This document shows, in pieces, positions 23,601 to 32,932 of a stretch of 64,000 bases of DNA. The translations under genes were made by a program, and so were the position numbers. Under the pieces are notes generated by a model. The model was given only the letters and a program-made list of their open reading frames with translations. It searched no databases and had not been told where the DNA came from. Origin of the DNA: Coffea arabica (taxonomy: Eukaryota; Streptophyta; Magnoliopsida; Gentianales; Rubiaceae); contig NC_092326.1 of assembly GCF_036785885.1 (NCBI RefSeq), forward strand, positions 4,526,001-4,590,000. Direction: 5' to 3'. Position 1 is the stretch's first letter. The number at the start of each line of letters is the position of its first letter.

Positions 23601-25264
23601 ACTCTAGGGGGGAGGCACAGGCTATGCGTGTACAAATTAAATAAAGAGATTGATAAGAAAAAGATACTAGTTATGGCTTTGAAAAAGAGACGACGGCGGT
23701 ACCATTTTACCTATAGTTGTGAGGTTTAAAAGTTTGAAAATTGATGGGAAAATTGATACTTAACCTCCTTCTCTGGCTTTCTATATATTGTAGATGTTAT
23801 TGTCATGAACTCATGACTGTATTAAAACAGTTGTTTTGTCTTTATGTATATATCTTCATCTTTGTTGGTTCGGTTCGTGTCTTTGAACTTTCTTTGGTGT
23901 TTGGTCTTATTGTTGGAACAGTAAAGCTCCATGCTGTAGCTCAAAAAGGGTCATTTTTTTCTGCTTATTACTTTTTCTCCCCCACGCCCAGGTCTGAAAG
24001 GCAACAAGCTTGTCATATTAGAATTAGCTTAGCAGCGACATATTATTTTTTCTGTCATTGGTTACATCTTCCAGAATTCCAGGTCATCAGGGTGAAATGG
24101 TCACTTCATGCAAGAGAGGAGATTGTGTTTGAACTTCTCCAGCATTTGAGAGGAAATACAGCTAGAAGTCTGCTAGAAGGAATTAGAAAGAGTACAAGAG
24201 AGATGATTGAAGAGCAAGAAGCAGTTCGAGGCCGCTTGTTTACCATCCAAGATGTCATGCAGAGCACTATTCGTGCATGGTTGCAGGTATGTTCATGGCT
24301 TGTGCACTGGTTTCTAGTACAAGATATTGTGAATACAACTAGCCTATGACGTCGTATCTAACAGTGGATTTTAAGTGTTCCTTGAAATCTTTACATACCT
24401 TTAGTTCCTTTTAGAAGTGATGGATTTCAAACTTAGTCTTCATCTAAATTCCTTTCCATGGCTTCGTCTGCTTGAAGACCATCCTCCGAAAAATAAATGT
24501 ATTTTTTGACATAACAATGGTTAAGTCAATTGCTCTTTTAATGGAACATTCTACATTAGATCAACAAAGAAAACTGTTAGGCTCTCTAAGCTATCTCATG
24601 TTCTTTTTTGTTTTTGTTTTTCCTTTTTTTTTCCGTTCTTAGTAAGTTCCAAATGACCAAATTTTCAGTTATAGCTCTTAGACTTGACATATTTTATTTG
24701 GATAGCTAATATTGATAATAGATATTTGAAACAACTCTTCTATTTTAACTGTTTCATAGGAACGATATAATACTCAATCACCTGCCATTTTTCTATCCTT
24801 TTCATTTATTTCCCTAACATGGGAAATAGTTTTAGAAATTTTGACATGGGAACTTCGTCTTTTTCATTGACCGTCAGGATAGAAGCCTTAGAGTCACGCA
24901 TAATTTGACTGTTTTTGGTGGATGTGGCCTTGTGCTTACCATTATCACTGGCTTGTTTGGAATCAATGTTGATGGGATTCCTGGAGCTGCGAACACGCCA
25001 TATGCATTTGGGCTGTTTTCGGGCGTACTTGTTTTCTTAGGTATTGTGCTAATAGTGATTGGATTGCTCTATTTTGGGTTAAAAAATCCCATCAGCGAGG
25101 AGAAGGTTGAGATTAAGAAATTGGAATTGCAAGAGATGGTAAAGATGTTCCAGCATGCAGCAGAGACTCATGCCCAGGTCCATAAACCAGTATCTCGACA
25201 TAATCTGCCCCCAACAGCAGCTGACAAGTTCTTACAGGAAGCAGATTATCTTCTCATCAGCTAA
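11676..25264 (+). CDS. CorA-like Mg2+ transporter family protein (seven coding exons)
   Basis: Exons 11676-12395, 18238-18426, 19477-19568, 21114-21173, 21255-21324, 24083-24286 and 24878-25264 join in frame with GT-AG borders into 573 aa. The protein resembles the plant CorA-like family (Arabidopsis At1g29820/At2g42950 type), predicted to move divalent cations across a membrane. Residues 1-445 form the soluble part (ELWTDGLICAFEFVRG near 38-53). Two hydrophobic helices follow at about 455-474 and 485-510, then a charged tail. At the end of helix 1, where CorA/MRS2 channels have Gly-Met-Asn, this protein has Gly-Ile-Asn (473-475, GLFGINVDG). The start is either ATG 11676 or ATG 11688; the latter follows an acceptor-like TACAG, and a TAA lies in frame at 11655. 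The introns are loaded with transposons, yet every exon is open. Transport activity is not proven by sequence. Confidence 0.92.
12396..14089. other. CorA-like gene, first large intron (5' part), no gene
   Basis: Begins at donor GTGGATAAAT. AT-rich intronic sequence with a short G run at 13130-13139. No coding region is supported; the following part is the copia insertion. Confidence 0.6.
14095..14212 (-). repeat. 3' LTR of the copia element
   Basis: 118 bp from TGAGAATAGG to TTCTTAACA. It lacks the ~29-bp ACCCTTACTAATTTATTATT-type segment present in the partner LTR. Confidence 0.9.
14220..15470 (-). pseudogene. copia reverse transcriptase (C-terminal part) and RNase H
   Basis: Read on the minus strand, 15470-15186 encodes the middle of reverse transcriptase (LDVKNAFLHGDLEEEVYMKQ, KSLYGLKQSPRAW). 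An in-frame TGA lies just before the catalytic YVDDIVIT block, which begins the next open frame (317 codons to 14220). That frame carries the SSAESEYCAL, CDNQAAVHIA and HIEVDCHFIRKKL blocks of copia RNase H and the usual ADLFT ending. Apart from the single TGA the region is well preserved, so the insertion is not very old. Confidence 0.93.
15454..17360 (-). pseudogene. copia protease and integrase remnants and start of reverse transcriptase
   Basis: On the minus strand the protease region near 17340 reads WIINSGATDHM, so the catalytic Asp of the DSGA motif has become Asn; frameshifts follow. The GAG-pre-integrase region (HCHLDHPSLQNLKKF) lies near 16950. The integrase core has VHYDVWGPS and SDNAKEY, but the third catalytic residue in the QQNxxAE motif is Lys (QQNRIAKK). 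The frame 16467-15454 carries the end of integrase and the first reverse transcriptase block (GCKWMYTIKVQSNGSIDRLK). Two independent catalytic losses plus frame breaks mean no function remains. Confidence 0.9.
17565..17680 (-). repeat. TGTTCA microrepeats in the copia leader
   Basis: Seven copies of TGAACA (TGTTCA on the element's sense strand) and one variant TGACCA occur in about 110 bp, several inside the near-palindrome GCGTGAACA. They lie between the primer site and the protease remnant, where leader and gag should be. Confidence 0.7.
17726..17872 (-). repeat. 5' LTR of the copia element
   Basis: 147 bp from TGAGAACAGG to CTCTTAACA, followed inside by the tRNA-iMet primer site on the minus strand (17714-17725). 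Confidence 0.9.
17878..21113. other. Intronic sequence of the CorA-like gene with microsatellites
   Basis: Contains the end of the first large intron, then the introns around the exons at 18238, 19477 and 21114. A (TA)n tract lies at 20077-20112 and an (AC)n tract at 20470-20483. No additional gene is supported. Confidence 0.6.
21858..22748. mobile_element. hAT-superfamily non-autonomous element
   Basis: Termini TAGAGGTGACAA and TTGCCACCTCTA are inverted repeats with one mismatch, of the type common to plant hAT elements. A perfect 8-bp target duplication ATCCAAAT flanks it (21850-21857, 22749-22756), the length diagnostic for hAT. No transposase frame is seen in 891 bp. It contains the MITE at 22033-22224. 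Confidence 0.88.
22033..22224. mobile_element. GTTTGGATT-type MITE nested in the hAT element
   Basis: Left end GGGCTCCGTTTGGATT and right end AATCCAAACGGAGTC are inverted repeats with one mismatch; the interior is AT-rich and partly self-complementary. TAG occurs at 22027-22029 and 22225-22227, a possible 3-bp target duplication if the left end includes CAA. Confidence 0.75.
23316..24082. other. 3' part of CorA-like intron 5
   Basis: Ordinary intronic sequence ending in the acceptor ATTCCAG at 24082. An open frame reading through the exon start reflects intron sequence, not an extra exon. Confidence 0.6.
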
Positions 25265-25918
25265 CGGGAAATCAGATGTATCAACTATCATTAATTTGAA
25301 GTGTAGAGTAGAACTTGCCTTATTTCTCTTTTGTACGAATCGAATTGTTGGACTTAAAATGAAAGAAACGATTTGAGCTGATAAAAATCAGGCATATTTC
25401 TGACATCGTGTAATTAACCTGCATGGTCAAATCCTCTTTTAGAGAGTCCCATTAAAAATCCCCTTACTGATTGACGTCAAGAATTATGGACTATGCCATC
25501 ATTTACTTAATGTTTTCCCCTTTTTGTTGTTTTCACTTCTGTGATGCCATTACGCGTGGATATTGTTATGGTAAACTAGGAGTAGATCTACTCCATCGAT
25601 CCCGGAAGCTTTTGAGAGTTTGGGTCTGGAATTATTTGGAGTGCATTATAGGCTGAACCTCGATTGGAAAGACTTCAAATGTTGCTTTATCTGTCTTCTG
25701 TTTTATGTATGTAATATATTTCGACGTAATGGTTAAGTACTCATTTTCGCATTTTAGGAGATCAACGCATGCTAATCAAGGGGGAAAAAAATCCGAGTGG
25801 CTTCCAATTAGTAGTCAAGTGAACTTTTGATTTATCAACAATTAAGAATAAATTTTTTATTTCCGATCTATCAAAGTGCAAAATATTGGATCTTTTGTTA
25901 AGTTCAGCAGTTAATATA
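25265..25918 (+). other. 3' UTR and downstream flank of the CorA-like gene
   Basis: The sequence after TAA 25262-25264 is AT-rich. A polyadenylation site probably lies before about 25740 (TTTTATGTATGTAATATATT region), but I cannot fix it. Confidence 0.4.
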
Positions 25919-26252
25919 CTCATTCTGTTCCACTTTGATAGTCCTATTTTCTTTTTTCGTCTATTTCAAATTGTAGTTCACTTTTTAATTAAAGAATGTA
26001 GTTATATTTTAATTTTTCTAAAATATCCTTATTCAATATAGGTTGTTGTTACTATAAACCTATCCCATTTAATTAGAGTTGATTTTTTTTTTACTATCAA
26101 TTCAAGTTCTCGTAAAGTTGTACTCTAATTAATGTGAGGGTATTTTAGAAAAATAGCTACCTAAGTTGATTGTTCCAACAAAATTAATTAATTTTTCTTA
26201 AATTGTGTAAAAAAAAAAAAATCAGGACTATCAAAGTGAGACGAAGGAGGGG
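25919..26252. mobile_element. Stowaway-type (Tc1/mariner) MITE
   Basis: The left end CTCATTCTGTTCCACTTTGA and the complement of the right end CCCCTCCTTCGTCTCACTTT share the CTCNTTC...TTTGATAGTCCT pattern of Stowaway MITEs. TA dinucleotides flank it at 25917-25918 and 26253-26254. It is 334 bp, AT-rich and largely self-complementary (TATTTTAATTTTTCTAAAAT against GGGTATTTTAGAAAAATAGC). Confidence 0.85.
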
Positions 26253-26254
26253 TA

Positions 26255-27828
26255 TTACGGGCATAAGCATTTTTAAGTCGGTTAAAATATTTTTTCCATT
26301 CCAATATCTAGCTTCTATTCTATAATTTGTTGTTGATTTGCTAAGTGTCCTTTTTCTTTACAAAAATAACATTGGCAATCTGTTATATTTCTTCTTCTTT
26401 TATTTCTCCTATACATCTTTTTCTTTTTCGGAAATTTTTCTCTACTTTTGTAGTATTTTGCCTTTCTTTTCTTCATATATTTTCTTTTAATTTTCTCTTA
26501 ATTTCTTTTGTTAATAAGAAATTGTTAAGTTTTGATATAGCTTGCACTCTATTATCTTATCAAAAAATTTTATGGAAAATACGTCTAATCCTTTTAGTAG
26601 TTTATCAATAAATATTATGCATGCTGAATACAATTTAAAAATAAAAATATCTTTTGAATCAAGAACAGTAAATATAAATATTGTGTTAGCCAACCCAAAC
26701 TTAAATTATGTTTTCTCAAATTTGGGCACCGAAATGGTATCAGAGCCCAATGATCTCATAAATATTCCCCTAATCCCCAATGATTTCATGAATAATCTCA
26801 CTATTGTCATAAATGATCCCCTAATCCCCATAAATAATCCAACAAAGACCATAAACTATAGACAAAATAATGACGATGATTATATTTCAGACGAAAACTT
26901 TGAGACAAATCCAGTACCCATTAGATACTTTAATAATGACGTAGAATATAACGATTCTAATTGGCACTATCCATCTCCTTAAAATAGAAGAATGTCAAAT
27001 ATGTGACTCTATGTTATTCCTTATTAAAGAATACGCATATTAGTTGCAACAATTAGACAACAGAATTTCATATTATCACGAGGAATGGCTTCACGTCACT
27101 TTATACAATTGTAACCCAGAGACAAATGGCAGACGTTGGCTCATTCGAAGACAAATGGGAAAAAAAAAAGTAGAGAAGTCGCTGACATGGACTCACTTCA
27201 AGATCTACGGCGCATGTTGGACATTGGTTACACTGTAAAAACTATTTTAAGCATCGTGGCAAAGTCCGGAGAGGGATGAGACAACAAGCATGGGTAAAAC
27301 CTAAATCAAAATAAAGAATTATACAACATGGATACATAAATAGTACAAGAACCACGAGCTTGAGATATCAATACACACGTCTATTTGTTAACTATTATTT
27401 GAAGATATCGGTAACTTACAATACACACTATTAGTTTTTTAATATAGTTCCATATTAAAATTTTCAAGTAGATTCACAAGAACGGACATTTATTTTTTCA
27501 AAAATATCTGAGTTTAGTCTAGATATCTTTAGTGACTTTACAATATCTCATTGTACTATTGAAAAAAAATTCGTTGCCTATACATGATAGTAGTAACCGG
27601 ATTCCGATAATAATTGGCAGAAATTAGTGGATGGGAGTAAATATGATAAATATTGAAACTTTAGGGGTTGGAATTGCTAATGTACTAAATGTTTGGAACC
27701 AAAACTGCAAGTCTTTCTAATAAGTACCTCTTTTAAAGGATAACGAGGACGAAAGAAAAATGGAGATCGAAATGGTTGAGAATTGCCCATGATTTAAGAC
27801 CTTAAACAAAGACCTTATTCATAATCAA
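26255..27828. other. Retroelement-like stretch with orphan primer-binding site
   Basis: AT-rich sequence containing TGGTATCAGAGCCC at 26735-26748. Short repeats of ATCCCCTAATCCCC follow. An open frame of 146 codons spans the site (26542-26982) but resembles no protein I recognise and is Asn-rich, so I do not call it a gene. No reverse transcriptase is visible within reach. Confidence 0.45.
26735..26748 (+). promoter_or_regulatory. tRNA-iMet primer-binding site (orphan)
   Basis: TGGTATCAGAGCCC is complementary to the 3' end of plant initiator tRNA-Met. Such a site follows the 5' LTR in copia elements and also marks the minus-strand origin in plant pararetroviruses integrated in genomes. No LTR ending in CA lies directly before it (the preceding bases are CACCGAAA), and no pol is seen after it, so the parent element is unresolved. 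Confidence 0.7.
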
Positions 27829-27833
27829 GTATT

Positions 27834-29592
27834 TGTTAGTATATGTGCCCTAAAGACGATCACTTATAGGGAAATTCACATGTACTTGAACTATTTGTAC
27901 TCTAATAAATGATTTTTTATCATATTGATTGCTTGTATATTCATACTTGTATGATAAAGTTCTTAGAATAAATTTAATCAATGGAATCATAAGTGTTATG
28001 ATGATGAGATTCATTAGATTTAATAAGTTTATTCTTAAATATCTCTAGTCACAGTATTAATCATAATGGGACATTGTTAATACAGTTAGATTGTCATATA
28101 CTAAACCACTTCCATTGAGAAGTAGTAAATCTCATCTACTATGGTGTAGTGACACCTAAGTTAGTATATGGGTGCTTGATAACATGATCAAATTCACTAA
28201 ATTGACCTACATAAAGATTACCTTTTGTGCCAAAAAGGATATATCTCTAAATGGTGTTTTATGCAAGTGATCCTTGGACTTGAAGTTATCATGGTGCCTT
28301 GAGTATGGATGGATATATTTCATTTGTTCTATGATTGTTCCCGTAAAAGGGAATGCTCATATCATTAATATGTTGGGTATATTCTTGAAGTATGGATAGA
28401 TTGTGAATAAGTTTCAACGATTTACCACCTTTTATGGAAGAGGAATTATCTCTTTAATGGCCACTTGTAGAAGTACAACTCATAAAATCTTAGTACTAAG
28501 AGAGTGAATTTTAGAAAGGTATTTCTAAGTAGTTGTTCTTTTGAAATTATATTTTAATACAAGAAATATGTATTAATCATATTATAGAATTGGCACAATA
28601 AATATATATATTATATATTCCATGATTAATGTTGAGATAAAATTGGTAAAAGGATATTAATTGCATGGTAAACGTCCATTGAAAGCTGAAGTCATCCACT
28701 TGACTTTTCTTAAGAACTCGGGTGGTCAAGACTCATTGTTAGATGCTAAATTTGATCTACAAGAATGAGTTGATTGATTAGATAAATGAATGATAAATTA
28801 AAAGAGTTTTAATTTATCTATAGCAAATTCTTATTGCCAATGTACTTGAGGACCTAATGGGTCACACACATTAAGGACTCTTTTCTTGCTAGACTAAATG
28901 AATTTCAAGTAAGGTCTTGTAAAAGATAAGGTTAATAACTTATAGTTGAATTTGAGAGACAAATTAAACTTAAAAGACTAATAATGCAATTATGGTTGAG
29001 TCCTCCAATACAATAGTTCTATTAGAAAAAGGAAATTTGTTACCTTAAGAAAAAGGAAATTCGTTTTCTTTATGAAATATGACTTCTATCTCCACATAGA
29101 TTTATTCAACCTATTGTCTATAAAAGACTTTTATTCTCTCATAAAGAATAGACACATTTTTAGAGTGTTTTAGCAGAAAAATGAAAGAAAAAATGTTTTT
29201 AAAATTCGGGAAAAATTGGAAGGGAAAAATGTTTTTCCTATTTTGGCCAAAAACCCTAGTTTTGAATTTGAGTTTATTTTCTCTACTCTATTACGTGTGG
29301 GTTCATCATAAAACTAGCTAGCACTAGTTCTAATGAGAAAAATTCAGCCTTGGAGGTTTTTGGCAAGAGGAGTTCGTGTGGATCACCGTTAGAGGCCGGA
29401 CGCTTGAACAGCTTCATGGACGTCTCACCTTCCTCTACTTCAGATTTGTCAGACTGTTCGCGTGCATTACCTTGATTGAGGTAATTCACTTGAACACCTT
29501 CTTATGTTATATGTAATTGTCAAGGTTATAAGGTTCTTTGAGAAATCAAAAATTTTAAATTTTCGCTGCGTATACTTATTTGATTCCTTACA
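27834..29592 (+). mobile_element. Solo LTR, 1.76 kb
   Basis: Starts TGTTAGTATATGTG and ends TTCCTTACA, with perfect 5-bp target duplication GTATT (27829-27833, 29593-29597). A TATA-like CTATAAAAG lies at about 29120-29128, at the position expected of an LTR promoter, supporting plus orientation. The TGTG-CCCTAAA start and the TTTTCGCTGCGT block near the end resemble long plant LTRs. No internal domain adjoins it, so it probably arose by LTR-LTR recombination that removed the rest of the element. Confidence 0.8.
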
Positions 29593-29597
29593 GTATT

Positions 29598-30243
29598 TAC
29601 GTCTATGTTTTTCTTGCTCGAACGTCGAATTGTTCCAAAGCCAAACCAAATTGGTTTTCTCCTTCTAAATGAATTGATTCCCGTCAAAATAAGTTCGCTT
29701 CCATTGATATTTTCTACTTGTTTTTTTGACACGCTTGTTTTTAAATAAAAATTTTGTTCTTAAAGAAGAAATATAAAAATTGAGACACTCCTGTTAAGAA
29801 TTGATTGTTGTAAAAGATGAATCTTATAAAAGGTTAGAGGTGAAAAAAGTAAACATGAAACCAAAATCACTTGAACTGATCATGGCTAATAGTAGTAGTC
29901 TGATATCGCTGCTTCAATTCAAAAAGAGAAAAACGAAAACAGAAGGTATCATTACCAACTGGTTTCCCCAAAGCATGACATCCAGCAAAGTTTGAGTAGG
30001 AGAGAACCCATAACTTTGATAGGATTGCAGACAATTTCACCTTGCTGCATCAATGGAACTTTTCCCCACTATCCAAAGTCCAGTGTCACAATATTTAGCA
30101 GCTAGAAGTATGTGATGCAGGCATGGTGAGGGAAAATTGCCTATACAAAATTGTTATATACAAAATTCTACTCTATTCCACCATATGGCAACTACAACTA
30201 TCTGATGCACGCCATGTCAGGAAATCATTGTTTTGCGTTTAGG
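29598..30243. other. Intergenic, nothing recognised
   Basis: AT-rich spacer between the solo LTR and the CDC20 pseudogene. Small open frames here have no recognisable features. Confidence 0.5.
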
Positions 30244-32050
30244 CTAAGCCACTTCAGCAGATCCAAATACTTTCCAGAATCTCAGAGCTTCATCTGCAGC
30301 TGCACTTGCAACAGTGTATACATATGGACTCTGATTCATGTATAACAAGCAAGAATCAGTAAGATGCAGAAAATGACAAGAAGGATAATGTAATTTAATT
30401 GCATGGAAAACATTGTTCAGTACAGATAACAGTAACTAGTACAAGGAATGTATTTTCAATTTTTTCGGCAAAACCATAGACACCTAAGCCACAGAGAGCA
30501 CTCTAGATGTATGACCCTCGAGCTCAGCAATCCTAGTCATGAAAGGGTGAGTTGGTTATCATTCATCCCATGAGAGCTCTAAATCTCGCGTTCATATCTG
30601 TTCCAAAGCAAACAAGTGACCTGTGAACCTTCACTGAGTTCAAGCATGCCCCAGTGTTGAAATTCCAGGACATTGTGGAGTATCACTAATGCTGCCACCA
30701 GATGCTTTGAAATGCCGCCACCAGATGCTATGGAGTATCACCATAGCAGGTTACTTTGAAATGGATGCCAGGTACTGCAGCTGTATGGTCTTCAAAGCAG
30801 TGGATCCATGGATTTCGAGAACCAGAAGATGAAGAAGAAGGAGAAGCTATTGATATGCTCCACATATAGAGCAAATTATTGTTCCCCCAACTTGCTAATT
30901 GCTGCCCTGAAGAAGACCATTTCAACCCACAAGCCTATTGACTATGCCCTCTGTAAGTAACAGTAATAAGGGATCTAACTCTGACATCATTGCTTATGAT
31001 TATAATGTCCATTCCTCCTGTTGTCAAAACATAATTATTCCGATCGGCTCTGTGTCCTTCACGCAATAGCCTCACCTGTACCCAAGAGGAAACACAGAAT
31101 AATACACATGAAGAATCAAATATGAAGAAAAACTACAAAAAAAAAAGGCATTCAGCCTAATAATTCAGCAAAGGAAGCTTAATGCAAGAGAATTTGACTC
31201 AAAGGACCAAGAAAGAACTTGACCTTCTGATGATTTTGCTTTTCATGTTTAGAAGCATGACTACCTAATTCAGCTGTAATATTAACTAGTACTGCCACAA
31301 AATGCTTCCATAGAATCACACAGATTACATTATTTCGTTATTTTCTTTTTTCTTCTTACTGGCGAGTGCAAAGTAAATCCAGGACAAAGAAACTAAGCAA
31401 AATCGATCAACACAAAGCATACAAAAAACTTGGATATATACAGCTGCACAAACTATATGAGCCTATATAGACCTGCAAATACCAGCTAAATGTACCATAT
31501 GAAGTTTACATCTAAAGGTTGAATCAAGAAAAAAGTAAGGAATACAGCTTCTGTGCGACAGGAATGCACCTGCTTAGTCCAAGTCAAACCATCAATCAAA
31601 AGCTTAAACCCTGAATATATTCAAGGCCAAAGGTTGGAAAACTATACTCAGCCTGAAAGTATTATCATATATATACTTGTGCAAACAAAAATCTTAAGTT
31701 GAACACTTTGCTTAGCAGTTCAGCCAAATACAGAAAGTTAAAGATTGCAGCAAAAATTGCTGCAGAAAAGAGACTTACCAACTGGCCAGACTCAGAGTCC
31801 CATATTTTAATATGTGAATTGTTCAAGCCAACAGCAAGATGCTTCCCATCTGGTGCCCAGCTAACACTTGTCACCGGTCCCAAGTCATCCACATTCTCCC
31901 ACAAGATGAATAGCAGATCCAGGATCTACATCCCATAAATAGATAGAATCCCCAAGGCCAATAGCAATCACGTTGCTGGTGCTCCAGTCCAACAAATTCA
32001 GATAACAATCATCAGTAATCTTAGGAGCATCCAAGGTCCTTTCTGCTACC

Positions 32051-32052
<2 letters not shown>
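30244..32052 (-). pseudogene. CDC20/Fizzy-type WD40 pseudogene
   Basis: CDC20 activates the anaphase-promoting complex. Read on the minus strand, 32052-31779 holds [20 protein letters not shown] and IYLWDVD, then [20 protein letters not shown], split by a frameshift near 31905. After a donor GTAAGT (31778), 31075-30480 gives [14 protein letters not shown]-stop-ACGLKWSSSGQQLAS, a degraded central part and IAELEGHTSRVLS. The last piece, about 30330-30244, reads [18 protein letters not shown] with a terminal TAG. Exon borders at 31075 and 31779 remain, so it is a decayed duplicate, not a processed copy. The N-terminal half with C-box and D-box is absent: upstream of 32052 lies an A/T homopolymer and unrelated sequence. 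At least three in-frame stops and two frameshifts are present. Confidence 0.9.
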
Positions 32053-32082
<30 letters not shown>

Positions 32083-32137
32083 GTCCATTGCAAATTAGAT
32101 AATGTTTTAAATAACCAAGCAGTCAAATCCACCATTT

Positions 32138-32173
<36 letters not shown>
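32053..32173. repeat. Two long A-tracts around 60 bp
   Basis: A-runs of about 26 and 34 bp lie at 32053-32079 and 32140-32173. They sit exactly where homology of the CDC20 pseudogene stops, so a retroposition or slippage event may have removed its 5' half. Confidence 0.6.
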
Positions 32174-32177
<4 letters not shown>

Positions 32178-32317
32178 CCTCACTTGAGGGATCCTCCTCC
32201 CCTTGACAGGTTTTGTGTGTAAAAGACGTGGTTCTTGAAAGCTTTTCTCCACTTCATTATTTTTTTCCCTTTTCCCTGTTGCACTGCTTTTTCAATTTTT
32301 TTCATTTACTTCTTATT

Positions 32318-32510
32318 TCCATTTCATCCTAACGAAACAGAAAAATGCTTACACAGGCTTTTGAACATTGGCGACCTAAATGCAAATACCTTCACAGGGT
32401 CTTGTTTTCACACACTTTTATTTGCTTTTCATCCTAACAAAGCAGAAAAAGGCTTAGTCAGGCTTTGGAAAACTCGAGGTCCTAACTGCAAATTGAGACA
32501 AAAAAACCAT
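32318..32510. repeat. ~105-bp tandem duplication
   Basis: TTTCATCCTAACGAAACAGA at about 32321 recurs as TTTCATCCTAACAAAGCAGA at about 32426. Both are followed by AAAAxGCTTA, CAGGCTTT and CCTAAxTGCAAAT blocks in the same order. Confidence 0.7.
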
Positions 32511-32932
32511 TAACAGATTGACTCTGCTATAAATCTTAATTATGAAGAGAGAATAGGATTCCACTTCCAATCGCACAAAACATCGATTTGAGAAGGCTGT
32601 AGGAAAAGAAATGTCAAAATCTTTCTTTCAGACATATGCTAAGTATGTTCAAATCGCACGAAACAGGCTGCTTCAACTTTTTACACAATCTTGTAGTTCA
32701 TGAAAGTCAACACTATTCTAGTTGCACCTACAAACACCTAGATCTAATTTCATCTTAATCTAAACCTGAATACAATCAACTAATGCTTGCTGAACAGATT
32801 CGTAATCCTTTCAAGCAATAATGAAGATCAGAACTGTTAACGGTATATATCTCTCTCTGTGTCTCCTTGTGGGACAGAAGTCTGGAAAAATAGAGTAGAA
32901 TACAAAATTGATTTACAATTTGAAAGCCCATC

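Noticed and set aside
23741..24349. 202-codon open frame containing a CorA-like exon
   Set aside because: Only 24083-24286 is coding; the rest is intron read-through before an acceptor and after a donor.
26542..26982. 146-codon plus-strand open frame over the primer-binding site
   Set aside because: A coding frame across a primer-binding site is unlikely to be a real gene; Asn/Ile-rich and without a recognisable domain.
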